Shown here one piece after another: positions 21,601 through 32,000 of a stretch of 64,000 nucleotides of DNA; position 1 is the stretch's first letter, and every line of letters begins with the position of its first letter. A program made the translations under genes and the position numbers. This stretch comes from Hygrocybe punicea (Eukaryota; Basidiomycota; Agaricomycetes; Agaricales; Hygrophoraceae): contig OY744469.1 in assembly GCA_963556145.1 (NCBI GenBank), forward strand, positions 186,001-250,000. The letters run 5' to 3'. The notes below the pieces were generated by a model that was not told the DNA's origin, ran no database searches, and saw only the letters and a list, made by a program, of their open reading frames with translations.

Positions 21601-24336
21601 ATAAGGCTTATCCTGTAAGCATGTAATCATTTCGGTAAAATAATTCGGTTTAAGCGGAGTTTGAAATTGCGGATTATAGCGGACTAATGCCTTATTTTGT
21701 TCATAAGACTTAGTTAAAGGAATTGTAGTGGTTTCTTCAAGTTCCATAGGTAAAGTGCATAAATAGGATGTTGAGGCATGGGCAGTAGTAGCTCCTCTGA
21801 TGTGATTAACTTGAGAATGGCTTGGTGTGACCATTAGTTCAAATCTGTTTGTCAAATCTTCAGGATTCTTGAATACTAAATATGTACCATCTATTCTTTC
21901 ATCAATAGAAACATAGTTGCCTCTTTGCCATGGTCTTCCAAGTAATAAATCAAATGGCACTGTCTCTCCTATGTAAAGATTGGCATAGGTAAGGACACCA
22001 CCACAAGTCAATGGAACTTCTGAGACCAATCCTTTTAATGTTCCTTCACCTCCATTAGCATCATTCATTGTGAGAATTTTTCCTACATCCATAGGTCTTT
22101 GGATAATTTCTTTCCAGACTTTTTTACTAATCACATTTAACTGGGATCCAGTGTCAATGATGGCTTCAATAGGTCTTCTATCACATTCCATCTGAAGCCT
22201 GATTAACACTCCACGATCCTTGGTTATGAATGAGCTTGCAATGGCAGATACCTTTGCATTCTTTCTCTTGATCATGTCTGTTAATTGTTCAGATAATTCC
22301 TTGGAAGAAGCTAATACTTCACGAACACGCAGGGTAACTGGTGTGTCAAGGATTTGATTGACAACTTGAGTTTCTCCAATATTGACTGAAATTTCAGATT
22401 GTCTGGGAGTGGGCTTTGGATGAGTTATGGCATTATGTCTTTCAGCCATGATCTTGTTCTTATCTATGTTTGCCTTGTGTCCTTGTATATGAGTCTTGGC
22501 TGGCTTTGTTGGAGAAGGATCTATCATCTCCACATCTGAATCTGTGTCTGAAGGAATATGTATTGGGGCTCTTATATCCATTGGAACAGGTTGTTTTGTA
22601 TGCAGATCTTCTGTAGGATGGAATGGGTTTGTCTTCTTGAGAGCAAAAGGTAATGGTGCGGGTACATGTGCTTGAGCTTGCTTCTGTGCTGAAAGAGGGC
22701 CGGGTTTGACTGGGCCTTTAGGAATGGGTGGCAGTACTGTATTAGGCCTTATATTCTCTTTTCCTTTGGCCTTAATACCTGTGGGAGGATATACTCCATC
22801 TAATACTTCCTTCCTTGCTGCACCAATTTTCTGTGGTCCTCTGACTGCAGGCAGGATTTGTATTTCTTCTTCCTTGATTGTAGGTATAGTATATGCTTCA
22901 AAATCTTCTTCAGCATCAGATTGATAGTAATCAGAGAATTGATCTTGTAATACATAGAAGTGTGACTGGACATTGCTGGCCTTTTCAGCTACATGTCTAT
23001 CAATCGCTTGTACAAATGTCTCACCCATATTTCTGCGAATTATTGAGCCATCTGGATAAACAATCCTTCCAAGACCATCCTTGGTTATCTTGCCTGTCTT
23101 GAGTAATTCATTTATTTGGAAACATGTTTGCATTCCATGTCCTTGTCCTCCACAACCATAGCAGGTCATGGGTCCTCTTTGTTCATTGGAAGGAGTAAAC
23201 GAATTGGTAGGGGTAAACGAACTAGTAGAAGGGTTTGGTGGAAGGCCAACACTATTGGCAGCTGAGATTTTGAAGGGAGGTCTTTGTGTTTGCTGTGACT
23301 GTGCTTGCTTTTGCTGAGGTTGTTTCAACTCAGGTGGGCTAATACAGTGAGCAATGTCTGGATCTAGCTTCAAGGCTCTATAGTATGCTAGTCCATACTT
23401 AATATCATCCAAAGAAAGCTTTCCCATTTGCTTGATTAAAGACTCTACTTCATTCTGGTGTGATGATGATGTGGAGGTAGACTTCCTGTCTATCCCCTTC
23501 CTGCCATTATCTTTCTTCTCAGTTTCTTTCCTTACTGTCTTCTTAAATAGTTCATCATCTGAATAATATGCCTTGGATTTGAATGCCTTCTTCTTCTTGC
23601 TAGCTTTCTTTCTCTTGATGCAGGCTTCATAGTCACTATCTGTATCATACTCTGATGAATCATCTGTATCAGAGTCTTCTGAAACAGAGTTGTCTAGTCT
23701 TCCTGGTATATCTGAATCTGAATCTGCTAGATTCATGTCAAACCTATTCCTTTCAAATAGAGTTTCTGCAACCTTAATGACATCTTTCATAGGGAATGGA
23801 GATGTGACATCTAAAGGTGTTGATCCAGTGTTGAGACATGTCTCAATGATATGTCTGAGGTTCTTGTTGATTCCATGCCAGAAGTATGCAGCCTTTTCAT
23901 CTGCAGAGATCTTCTTCTTGCTCTCTAACCATCCTGCAATAGTAATGAACCTGCGTTCATATTGCTTCCATTTGGTGAGAGTTCTAATCTGCTTAAGTTT
24001 CCAAATGCGTGCAAGGGTCATGAGATCTCTAACAATGTATCTTGTTTCCTTTAGGGCAGCATCAAAGTAGCGAGTAATATCTTTCTCAAGAGTATTCCAG
24101 TCCTGGGATATGTAACTCTCCAGGGCTTCAATGAGCTTGACTACTTTGGTGGAGCAGTAATCTACAATCCTTTCACATTTCTCTTTATCAGAAACAGCAT
24201 AGGATTTGCACATTTGATTGTAATGCCTTAAGAATCTCTTGACTTCTTCATAGCTTCCTTTGAATTTAGCTGGGGCAAACTTCTGCCCTAGCAGGGGCAT
24301 CATGTCTGGGGTACGAGTACTGGTGCTTGTGGACAT
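18355..24336 (-). CDS. gag: Ty3 Gag-protease with very long C-terminal extension
   Basis: A 1993-aa frame starting with ATG 70 bp inside the 5' LTR. Residues 1-230 form a Gag capsid-like helical region (FKGSYEEVKRFLRHYNQM; DEKAAYFWHGI). A CCHC knuckle, CYGCGGQGHGMQTC, lies at about 390-405. A retropepsin-like protease spans about 715-810, with IEAIIDTGSQLNVI and FDLLLGRPW. Normally RT would follow; here about 1,190 more residues run in the same frame. They are rich in Pro, Ser, Thr, Asp and Glu, and end in a more globular 150 residues (FDVHISFLKAIRGSLVEGI). I recognise no family in the extension. The DNA at about 19800-20950 is dense in CpG while the flanking coding DNA has almost none. Confidence 0.9.
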   Translation of the reverse strand: MSTSTSTRTPDMMPLLGQKFAPAKFKGSYEEVKRFLRHYNQMCKSYAVSDKEKCERIVDYCSTKVVKLIEALESYISQDWNTLEKDITRYFDAALKETRYIVRDLMTLARIWKLKQIRTLTKWKQYERRFITIAGWLESKKKISADEKAAYFWHGINKNLRHIIETCLNTGSTPLDVTSPFPMKDVIKVAETLFERNRFDMNLADSDSDIPGRLDNSVSEDSDTDDSSEYDTDSDYEACIKRKKASKKKKAFKSKAYYSDDELFKKTVRKETEKKDNGRKGIDRKSTSTSSSHQNEVESLIKQMGKLSLDDIKYGLAYYRALKLDPDIAHCISPPELKQPQQKQAQSQQTQRPPFKISAANSVGLPPNPSTSSFTPTNSFTPSNEQRGPMTCYGCGGQGHGMQTCFQINELLKTGKITKDGLGRIVYPDGSIIRRNMGETFVQAIDRHVAEKASNVQSHFYVLQDQFSDYYQSDAEEDFEAYTIPTIKEEEIQILPAVRGPQKIGAARKEVLDGVYPPTGIKAKGKENIRPNTVLPPIPKGPVKPGPLSAQKQAQAHVPAPLPFALKKTNPFHPTEDLHTKQPVPMDIRAPIHIPSDTDSDVEMIDPSPTKPAKTHIQGHKANIDKNKIMAERHNAITHPKPTPRQSEISVNIGETQVVNQILDTPVTLRVREVLASSKELSEQLTDMIKRKNAKVSAIASSFITKDRGVLIRLQMECDRRPIEAIIDTGSQLNVISKKVWKEIIQRPMDVGKILTMNDANGGEGTLKGLVSEVPLTCGGVLTYANLYIGETVPFDLLLGRPWQRGNYVSIDERIDGTYLVFKNPEDLTNRFELMVTPSHSQVNHIRGATTAHASTSYLCTLPMELEETTTIPLTKSYEQNKALVRYNPQFQTPLKPNYFTEMITCLQDKPYLDKDKSEVKGDKSISCFNIPKNAYDGSKLFALSIAHCDDMNNEESEFSKRRKIRNGFSHQGNLDRNCYKNSEEMGETVAMSAAQTPQIPPFMINNHPLPLPVEGIHSNGHPDAGRLITSFLGNSLDYQSPHLSKFLIAATVGYRLSPGIDSLGVPFEHGILLNASLATINSPSVPPSLRMGHLVFQFYPFANPSTEENFSPPPVPPPYIEDFYSFPVTTRDPRTRPGDIIPPLEPPRNPINLPVTRIPTVGSSVPAITLTGEDDCESSLTNDEARGWSPIEGWEWDYEVGKIPLHLFTDKRLPLQYTERGRRRPSLTTTTPPENTSTLADGTTDLSATTDSNFFHFRGSEVHSMAPTNDIHHSALDISRDLFEHTDRDGYEAGDEGEVEWPGCTVCTRHPAHEKCPDFTSLTKKPSFDDYTAPAATVQLAIRTEPMNGHNAIPDSDLLDVIIPTSPHAPLVASLLESTNYIPANHERSAPAALVYDHGLPPGLNMPLDAHLRDTSPGLINHYPTSAKTPEFVFPADDDWDWPVGQVRYINPVVLEPPRMLYNHAEVNYAFPPPPHAELGREPISRPPSDPDLLSDVSNHATPGSDVGNIWFPATSYLPTPPFTPFNSSENFVPLVSSSPSMSFDDLYGDLGYSPKSPIFEEILPDLNNNSDDYLYSSNKYIDSKDTSMSVDSQSPSSVYSGSDSENKAVKILSPKPDPLTIIIPHTTSINSSLPQPYQEPGSRTRPISVSSSEDINSSSDESMDTDSDEELEWFAWTRSDSLDSEAITEFNSDLSQAIEEAQQLLDSPPGLISLSPTPPPLEDIPLLQLPPVSDNTWSLPEGEEINTPSDEYARLPFDRANALNAGERISPLPPSKDPRSPFSVRSGPLYPESNLLTQLCMEAPPIRPQSPIQVYSFTISNAGSSHQDLAAARILTAEPDHMSTFDVHISFLKAIRGSLVEGIRRIGFKLATPDWRALINERPSNDPVRYYFNHKCLLFRFLEEGVSEGLPEPATEHFRPLHFTESNPLLEEEEITFLKNSSIIFRSNRRMLLSDAINAVLDMCFRRPEAVADLLKEGYFDPPKYLKSTIT

Positions 24337-24384
24337 TATGTATTAGAGGTATAGAAATGCTTGGGTTATTTAATTTTAAAACCC

Positions 24385-24401
24385 CTCGCGGTGGGCTCCA
24401 A
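24385..24401 (-). promoter_or_regulatory. Primer binding site of the Ty3 element
   Basis: Four bases after the 5' LTR, the minus strand reads TGGAGCCCACCGCGAGG. It starts TGG as expected for pairing with a tRNA 3' CCA end. I cannot assign the tRNA with certainty from sequence alone. Confidence 0.65.
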
Positions 24402-24405
24402 TTTT

Positions 24406-25805
24406 GTTATGTGAATGTTTGTTTCACCAAGAATTACCGGAGTTGACTTTGTTCAGGTACCTTCTTGTTGTTCGTGGGTTTTTAATATTTAAATAACCTA
24501 TCAGGAAGGGGTTTGTGGGTATATGTACTATATGAATCAATAGAATGTAATAGTGAGGTCTCTTCAATTAAGAATTGAGACTTTGAGTAGGTATGAATAG
24601 CAATTGGGTGTGTGATGTACTGAAAATACTAATATTCACTACTGGAATATAAAAATATGAACTAATGAATACTGATAACAATATTCACCAGTTGAATATG
24701 GACAGTTTTGGCTACAGGGCCTATTCAATCAAGAGTATCTCTGGGTATTATAATATCTGACTTAAATCCGAAGCTTCAAATGCACATTGGCTACTAGTTC
24801 AGGGATATCTTTAATACCTTTTGAATACTCTGTTTTGTTTAGGATGAAACCTTAACCTTAGATGTGTATCTATTTAGGATGAAACCTTAACCTTAGAAAT
24901 GTATCTAGCTGACTAATGCTGACTAATGAATTGATTGAACTGAGTGAACTGGGTGAATTCTCCTTGATGACAAGGGGAACTCAGAGAATGATAGAATAAG
25001 AGTGAACTAGACTGGATTGCAAGCACTAGCTACTACAATGAGTAACTACTGGTACTAAGAGAATGAGGGATCACACTGTGTAAACCCAACTGAGAGTGAC
25101 TACTGAGTGGTGAGGGGGGAAATCCTACTGACTACTGGAATTTGGGGGCCCTATTTATACTGTTGGAGAACAATGGGGGACTGAGAACAATGGGAAAGTG
25201 AGAACAATAGGACTGAGTCATGAGAACAATGGATGGCATCAAAGAGGCTGTGAACAATGGGCTCTATCTCCATTTGGACTGTTTAGAACAATAGACTGCT
25301 CAGAACAATAGACCATTGTCTTTATGTAAGCAGAATATCACAATCACTCTCTGATGCATTCTATCTTATCATTATCTTATCATCCTCTTGTTCACATCTT
25401 ATCTAATCATTTCCCATTATCTAGCTGAGCCGCTTTTGATCAATACAAGTAAACAAGATTTGTAATCAATCCATTACTGCTAATATAGGTAACAATGCTA
25501 GTTGGGCTTGTCTCCTTGCACCCGCAATACAGAGAAATATATAGTAAATACTAATGAGTGGGGGATGTGCCTCTGTGCACCATACATAAACGGCTAGGTC
25601 TGGGCATTACTAGTGAAGCCATAATAAATGATATAAAGGTAAGCATATATGCTATTTGTGTCTGTTCACTAGCATGCGTAATGTGGAAAGGCATAGAATG
25701 GGTACTAATGAGTGTAGGTGTGCATCCATAGTGTTGCAATATCTAAGTCCGTGGTCCGATGGTAAACCCATGACATTACACCCAAAAACACTTGGGGTCA
25801 TGACA
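24406..25805 (-). repeat. 5' LTR of the Ty3 element (1400 bp)
   Basis: Direct copy of 10921-12321, one base shorter. It begins TGTCATGACCCC and ends CATAACA in element orientation. The near identity indicates recent insertion. It should hold the promoter; no TATA box stands out clearly enough to place. Confidence 0.95.
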
Positions 25806-26190
25806 ACGCGCTCCGTCTGTTTTCGCGAGGTTGGGTTGGGGCCAGGGACTTTCCATGGGTGTCCCCGCGTGTTAACTACCGCGTGAACAATGGGAGCACG
25901 TCAATTGACGTGCTCCATCTGTTTTCGCGAGGTTGGATGGGGCTGGGCACTTTCCATGGGCGTCTGCACGTCTATTGACGCGGCCAGGGCGTTTTCGTGA
26001 GGTGGGACCGTTTTCGTGAGGTTGGATGGGGCCGGGGACTTTCCATGGGCGTCCGCGCATGCTAACTACCTCGCGAACAACGGGGATGCGTCAATTGACA
26101 CGCTCCATCTGTTTTTGCAAGGTTGGATGGGCTGGGGACTTTCCATGGGCGTCCGCATGTCAATTGACGCGGCCGGAGCGTGTTCGCGAG
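25806..26190. repeat. Imperfect tandem repeats inside the hAT-like element
   Basis: Units of roughly 110-165 bp repeat the words AACTACC-CG-GAACAA, CGTCAATTGAC, TCTGTTTTCGCGAGGTTGG and GGGACTTTCCATGGGCGTC. At least two full units and one partial unit are present. The first unit starts at about 10880 and is interrupted by the Ty3, which inserted at its CAATTGACGC word. Confidence 0.8.
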
Positions 26191-26688
26191 GTGGGACCGT
26201 TGTTGCTGTGTCCGTCTTCATCCTCGCCTTGTCCATTCCCCTCATTAGCTGATGTCGTTGGGACTGGATTGGGGGGACGTACCTGGGCCGGTAGGTGGGC
26301 GCACCACCCTCCCGGCTTTCCTCTCTATCGTTGTCGTCGCCATCGCGACTTTGGTGGTTCGTTTTTGGCGTGCGGGGTTGTCGTGGTTGTCGTTGTTGTT
26401 GTCATTCGTGGGTTTTCTTGTTGTCGTTGTTGTTGTGTTTGCGCTTGTCATGGTTGTGGTAGCAAATATCACGCGAACTTAGCAAAAGTAAAGAAATTAA
26501 TGTGAAAATAAAGTAAATAACAAAGAAAAAACCTACCTGGGGCTTGGGTTGACAGACCCGTGAAAACCCATCACCCGCGGATAACGGGTACGGTTTTGAC
26601 AAGGTGTGCAAACCGAAACACCGTACCCGAACCCGAATTACCCATTTTGGAATAACCGCGGGTAAACCCGTACCCGTGCTGTGCCCTA

Positions 26689-27209
26689 AAGGTCATACCA
26701 GCACTGTGCATCATGCAACATTTTCTCAAAATGGAAAGTGGATTTTGTCTGCGTCCTCAGACAGGACTATCCGCATGTGGGATTCCAAGACTGGTAAAGG
26801 GCTTTTGCAGCCATTCGAGGGTCATGCTAGTGTGATGCTACATGCCAATTTTTCCCTGGATGGAGAGTGGCTTGTATCAGCATCTTCAGACCAGATTCAT
26901 ATTTGGGATGCCGAAACTGGCGAGGTGCTTCATACAATATTCAGTGGCCACACCAGTGCCATACATTATGTGAATTTTTCTCCAGATAGAAAGTGGATCA
27001 TGTCAGCATCTTCGGACAAGACCATTCATCTCTGGGACTCTAAGGATGGTTTATGGTTAACAGAAAGCCACACAAGGGAAACACTGTCATTCACTGATAC
27101 CAAGGCTGGCCAATACATTGCGATTCCTGCACTGTCTCATGGGGTGCATCAAGTGGTCAATGCATCATATCGCTTTATTGCGACTTTCAGAAAAGCTGTC
27201 GTGGCTTGA
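26689..27209 (+). pseudogene. NACHT-WD40 gene, C-terminal WD40 repeats
   Basis: After the second AAGGTCAT the frame continues the repeat begun before the insertion: GHTSTVHHATFS, WILSASSDRTIRMWDSKTG, then two more repeats (LVSASSDQIHIWDAETG; WIMSASSDKTIHLWD). A short non-repeat tail ends FRKAVVA and a TGA stop. The near-regular 42-residue spacing and high similarity between repeats are typical of fungal HET-E/NWD-type propellers, which change repeats rapidly. The 3' end is repeated in inverted orientation at about 27880-27930. Confidence 0.85.
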
Positions 27210-27930
27210 AATGTGCACCAAATTCAGCAAAATCACCATTTCTTTAATAACTCATGGAATACTGTATGGATTGTTAAGGTGTAACAGGGAACAATCATCT
27301 ATTATACAAGGGCTAGGCAGCCCCAGGCTTAGGTTTTGAATATTACATGTATTACAAAATATCCAAACAATTCACCTGTTTTCAGTCCCCCTTCTGTGGG
27401 AGACAAATAAGTCAGCAACAAGACCTCAGATTGGCATATATGTAGAGGCAAAATTTGTCTATGGTTCTGGGGCTAGGCAGCCCCAACTGTTATTCAAGAT
27501 TTCATGAACATGTGAACAATCTATACAAGACCTATTAGCTCCTATAATTTGCATTATTTAGGGTGTTCATAACTTCATGTAAAATTAAAAGTGTGTAACA
27601 TTAATCATGGGGCTGCCTAGCCCCAGAACCATAGACAAATTTTGCCTCTACATATATGCCAATCTGAGGTCTTGTTGCTGACTTATTTGTCTCCCACAGA
27701 AGGGGGACTGAAAACAGGTGAATTGTTTGGATATTTTGTAATACATGTAATATTCAAAACCTAAGCCTGGGGCTGCCTAGCCCTTGTATAATAGATGATT
27801 GTTCCCTGTTACACCTTAACAATCCATACAGTATTCCATGAGTTATTAAAAAAATGGTGATTTTGCTGAATTTGGTGCACATTTCAAGCCGCGACAGCTT
27901 TTCTGAAAGTTGCAATAATATGGAGCAAGG
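27176..27930. repeat. Near-perfect foldback spanning the WD40 gene 3' end
   Basis: 27176-27492 and 27606-27930 are reverse complements with few differences, separated by about 110 bp. The left arm includes the last codons of the WD40 pseudogene, and the right arm repeats them antisense. Each arm has two copies of a GGGGCTAGGCAGCCCC-like word (27307, 27470; complements at 27608, 27770). A transcript through this DNA would fold into a long hairpin. Confidence 0.88.
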
Positions 27931-28029
27931 GTTGAGTCAAGGGATGCTTTACCATAGTTATGGGCTATGGGTATATATCAATGACCTGTATGTCATCAGT
28001 TCCTATAGGGGATCACAGGTTATGCATAG

Positions 28030-28530
28030 AGTGATGCCACCATCGCATCCCCATCGCCGCTGTTGCTGCTGCTGCTGATGGTGGCAGTAACGATGCTGCC
28101 TTTGCATTGCTGCTGCCGCCATTGATAGTGGTGTACAGGTGATGCCACCATTGTGCTGCTGCTGCCAATGGTGGTGATGATACTGCCGTTGTGTCACCAT
28201 CACCGTCGGTGGTGTTGCTGCCAAGATGATGGTCGTGGTGGTGATGGTGGTGATGCCTCCAAAGTATCCCCATCGTCATCGTTGTTGCTGCCGATGGTGA
28301 TACCGCCATCGCCACTGTTGATGGTGGTGGTGATGCCGCCCTTACGTTGCTGTCACCGCTGTCATTGGTGGTGGTGATGCCACAGTCGAAGGGATGCCAG
28401 CATCATATCACAATTGCCGCTGATGGTGGTGGTGATGCTGCTGCTGGTGATGTTGCTGCTGTTGATGGTGATGATGGTGGTGGTGGTGGTGGTGGTGGTG
28501 ATGATGATGCTGCTGCTGATATGAATGCGG
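28030..28530. repeat. Trinucleotide-rich simple repeat tract
   Basis: About 500 bp dominated by GCT, GGT, GAT and CAC triplets with a pure (GGT)n run at about 28472-28500. It is open in several frames only because of composition. Just downstream, about 28600-28785 holds an acidic open stretch (EVTDDEIYNHILQVYM) of unknown nature. Confidence 0.8.
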
Positions 28531-28857
28531 ACAATTTCGAACCCGAAGATATGCCGGTAATCAAGGGATCTTCATTCACGATCCGGACTTTCCATCTTCC
28601 CCCTTAGCCATCACATATGGTCTGGAGGCAGAAGACATGGACAACATGAGGTCACCCTCACACGAGGATGACACGGACTTGATCAATGGAGAAGTGACAG
28701 ACGATGAGATATACAATCACATCCTACAGGTGTACATGACTACAATGGATCAAGATGACTTAGAGGCCATGTTGTTGTGGCCATGAGGTTATGGTGAGTC
28801 ATTGTGAGTCGGAGAGACAATGACTAGGCATCATGGGAAAAGGACTCATGTTATATG

Positions 28858-28866
28858 TATAAAAGG
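28858..28866 (+). promoter_or_regulatory. TATA-like box upstream of the second Ty3 gag
   Basis: TATAAAAGG lies about 230 bp before the first Gag-like codons. The stretch about 28790-29080 may be the remnant of a 5' LTR, but no second LTR copy exists in the window to confirm it. Confidence 0.3.
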
Positions 28867-29089
28867 ACTTGGTTGTATAGTAGTATACCTTAGAATTAGT
28901 CTTGTTCACAGCCACCCCGATTGCTAGAACAAATAGACCACTTTTATCCCCTCTTATTCCTCTCTCACCCTCAGAACTAGTTAGCTGCCAGAGTTGATCA
29001 GTAATGATCAGCAATCCATAACAAAAGACTAATTCTATCTCACTTACTCCCCTGGCTAATTCTCACAGATCTACGGGATCCAGATGAAC

Positions 29090-32000
29090 AGAACAACGGA
29101 ACCCTTTACTGAACCCCTGACTCCCACCCCTTTTACCTCTCTCCACACCATCCGTCACAACCTCCTCCTCCAATCTTTACTCCTAGCAATTCTTGACAAT
29201 GAGTTCCCAAGAGACACTTGGCAACTTCGATGCTCCAATGGGCCACCTCCAAAACCTTCCCGATCAAAAGTCACTTGTCACCCTCCAACCAAGTTCAACA
29301 GCTCGAAGGACAAGTATGAGACCTTCATTTGACAGCTATGGTTATACATTCACAGAAACAAAGCAGCCCTTGACACAGATGAGAAGAAGATCGTGACCGC
29401 TCTCTTGTTCATGGAGGGGGGACATACTTCAACCTGGGCTGATGCGTTCACAGATGTCATCATGAATACTGTCCCTGATATCAATTTTGGGACGTACAAA
29501 GACTTTTTGGATGCCTTTGCTTCACAGTTCGCATGACACACACTCCAGACTGATGCCATTACGGTGTTAGAGAACCTTTATCAAGGAAAGAAGACAGCTG
29601 ACAAATATTGGTTACATTTCATCAGTCTGACGAACAAGGCCAAGTTGAACTGGGCTAGAGATTACACATTCCTAAAAAGGATCGTCATTACTCAGATGAA
29701 CAAGCCACTCATCCAACACTGTTACAACTCCCCCACGATCCCCGACACCCTCAATAAATGGAGGACTATGACTGTCACTTACAATTGAGCATGGCATGAG
29801 TGCAACGACATCATCGGAGCAATGCCCAATGGGTGAAAGAAGACTTCAGAGTTTACTACAAAGAGTACTCTGGCCACTCTGAAAGAAGATCCTGGTGTCC
29901 CGATGGACATCGATGCCAGGCCCACTAGTACTTGTCAACCGAGGAAGAAAGCAGTGTTTAATTGCTGAATGACAAATGAAGAACACACCAATCACATGAA
30001 GAAAGGCAAATGTTTCAAATGCCACCAGCCTGGGCATATTTCTCAAGACTGTCCCGACTCCAAGACTCCATCGATCGGAGTATGATCTATACAGACTGAA
30101 CCCGCCCCTTCCGCCAATGACAAAGATGCCTTGATTGCATCCTTGATAGACAAAGTGAACGCTATGGAGAAAGAGATGAAGGCGAAAGAGGATTTTTAGT
30201 TAAGCGATGTGCTCAGGAGGCCACGATCGCAGAACTTGAGCAAAAGATTGACGTATATACATGAATCAATAAAGTCCAATCTCAGCTCAAAGCCCTCTGG
30301 GATGACCTTAAGAAAACCCCAGAAAAGAAAGAAAAACAAAAACTCGCTGAAGATACCATCGTCTTATCTATCAAGCCAAAATGGGCCAAGAAAATATGAA
30401 AACAAGAAAAGAATCATGAATTCTGCAAATATCTATTACCAGCAAAGGAAGTCTGGTTGTACGAAACTGAACTGGTCAATGCTCTGACCACGATAGCTAC
30501 CCTTGGACCTCTGAAATAGAAAGGAAAGGATGTTATCCAGGACCCTACAGGATTAGGGAATGACGAATTTGACAATGGAGAAAAGGAAGCGCGTTACGCT
30601 TATCTGATCTCTCCAATAGGTGAGTTATCTCCACCTTTGAATGCTCATGAACTTGAACAGGAATTTGGAATTACTGAACCTCAAAGATATTGTGACCTCT
30701 CACAAGGAGTCAAAGAAAAATACAAGGAAACATAACCCATAGACCGGAAAGTTTGCTTTGCCGAAGAAGAAGGTGATTTGGATGATCTGATCATGAAACC
30801 GAAGAAGAAAAGGATTAGGAGAATCCTAAGAAAGGAAGAGAAGTTACCTGAATCAATCAACAATCCATATGAAGAAGATGTCGATGAAGACAAGCTCATC
30901 GCGATGTTATAAACGAACAAAAGCAGTATGCCAACGATGACAAAGAAGAAAACAGTCCAACTCCATTCTGAGTTTGATGCTGTGGAAACCATAGAGGAAA
31001 TCTGAATTTGACCAATGATGGAAGCACTTGATATTCTCCAGGACTACAACATAAATGGAAATCATACTTCTCTGATTACACCAAAACTTGTTCTTCGACT
31101 TCATACTATGGAACCAAAAGAAGCCGCACAATGGCTGACCACGAACTTCCCAATCATTCCCAAGAAAACCTATATAAAAAATGTCAACGTACAGGGTATA
31201 GAACTCATGAAAAATGTGTCCCTTCTTGTGCAAGGTGTAGCCTTCACAAAGAATGATAATCGTTCATACAATTTCATCGCCCTCATTGATTCTGGATGTA
31301 CAATCACTGCTATTGATCAAGGATTCGTTGCCCAACATAAAATCCCCAAGAAACAACTCAAAGTTCCTCTTTGTCCATATCTTGGAGATGGAACAAAACC
31401 AAAAGGAGGATTGATCACCGAATATGTAGAGCTCCAGATGCATATCAGCGACCATATGGAATCAATCCGACTTGTTGTTATGGATTTAGCCAAGATGGAC
31501 ATATTCTTAGGCTATGACTGGCTCGACAAACACAATCCCAAGATCGATTGGTGGAAGCAACGGATTCAGTTCACTCGTTGCCTCTCCACATGTGGAAAAC
31601 AACATACCATGACAGTACCAGCAGAGATGACTGTATGGGAAGAACCCGAATGGTTCCGAGCGTTCACCACAAAGTCAACATTACTAGAACAAAAGGCGAA
31701 CAAAAACAAAAAGGAAAAGACGTTCGAGGAACTTGTACCTGAACAGTTCAGGCATTACAAGCCTGTGTTCGAAACAACACTCTTTGATGAACTCCCAGAA
31801 CACAAACCATGGGACCATGCAATTAATTTAAAACCAGACGCTCCAGATTCACTTGGATGTAAACTTTATCCACTCTCCCCTGATGAACGACGGGAACTCG
31901 ATAAGTTCCTTGATGAAAACCTTTGAACAGGAAGGATCTGACCTTCTAAATCGCCATATGCATCCCCATTCTTCTTTGTTGCAAAAAAGGATGCCACTGA

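Larger units (their letters stand above)
10921..25805 (-). mobile_element. 14.9-kb Ty3/Gypsy retrotransposon
   Basis: A full-length element on the minus strand bounded by 1.4-kb direct LTRs with TG...CA ends and a 4-bp target duplication ACGC (10917-10920 and 25806-25809). It lies inside the first tandem unit of the hAT-like element. In transcription order it has the 5' LTR, a primer binding site, gag-protease with a long extension, RT-RNase H, integrase with an extra C-terminal domain, a further 242-aa ORF and the 3' LTR. The RT-RNase H-integrase order is that of Ty3. It is roughly twice the length of common fungal Ty3 elements, because of large extra coding and untranslated parts. One frameshift interrupts RNase H. 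Confidence 0.95.
10752..26688. mobile_element. Non-autonomous hAT-like element, split by a Ty3
   Basis: Termini are TAAGGCACGGCACGGGTA at 10752 and, on the other strand, TAGGGCACAGCACGGGTA ending at 26688. Direct 8-bp copies of AAGGTCAT flank it (10744-10751, 26689-26696). An 8-bp TSD with TAGGG-like ends fits the hAT superfamily. The element's own sequence is only about 1.05 kb (10752-10920 plus 25806-26688, less 4 bp); the rest is the Ty3. Its body carries imperfect tandem repeats and a (GTT/GTC)n stretch near 26380-26460. There is no transposase. Removing the element and one TSD copy joins two WD40 repeats in frame. Confidence 0.88.

Noticed and set aside
27300..27790. CRISPR-like array from the repeated GGGGCTAGGCAGCCCC word
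   Set aside because: Only four copies, in inverted arms, with unequal spacing; a eukaryotic foldback explains it.
28030..28530. Long Gly/Asp/Ala and His/Thr reading frames
   Set aside because: Open on several frames because of triplet repeats; no conserved sequence.
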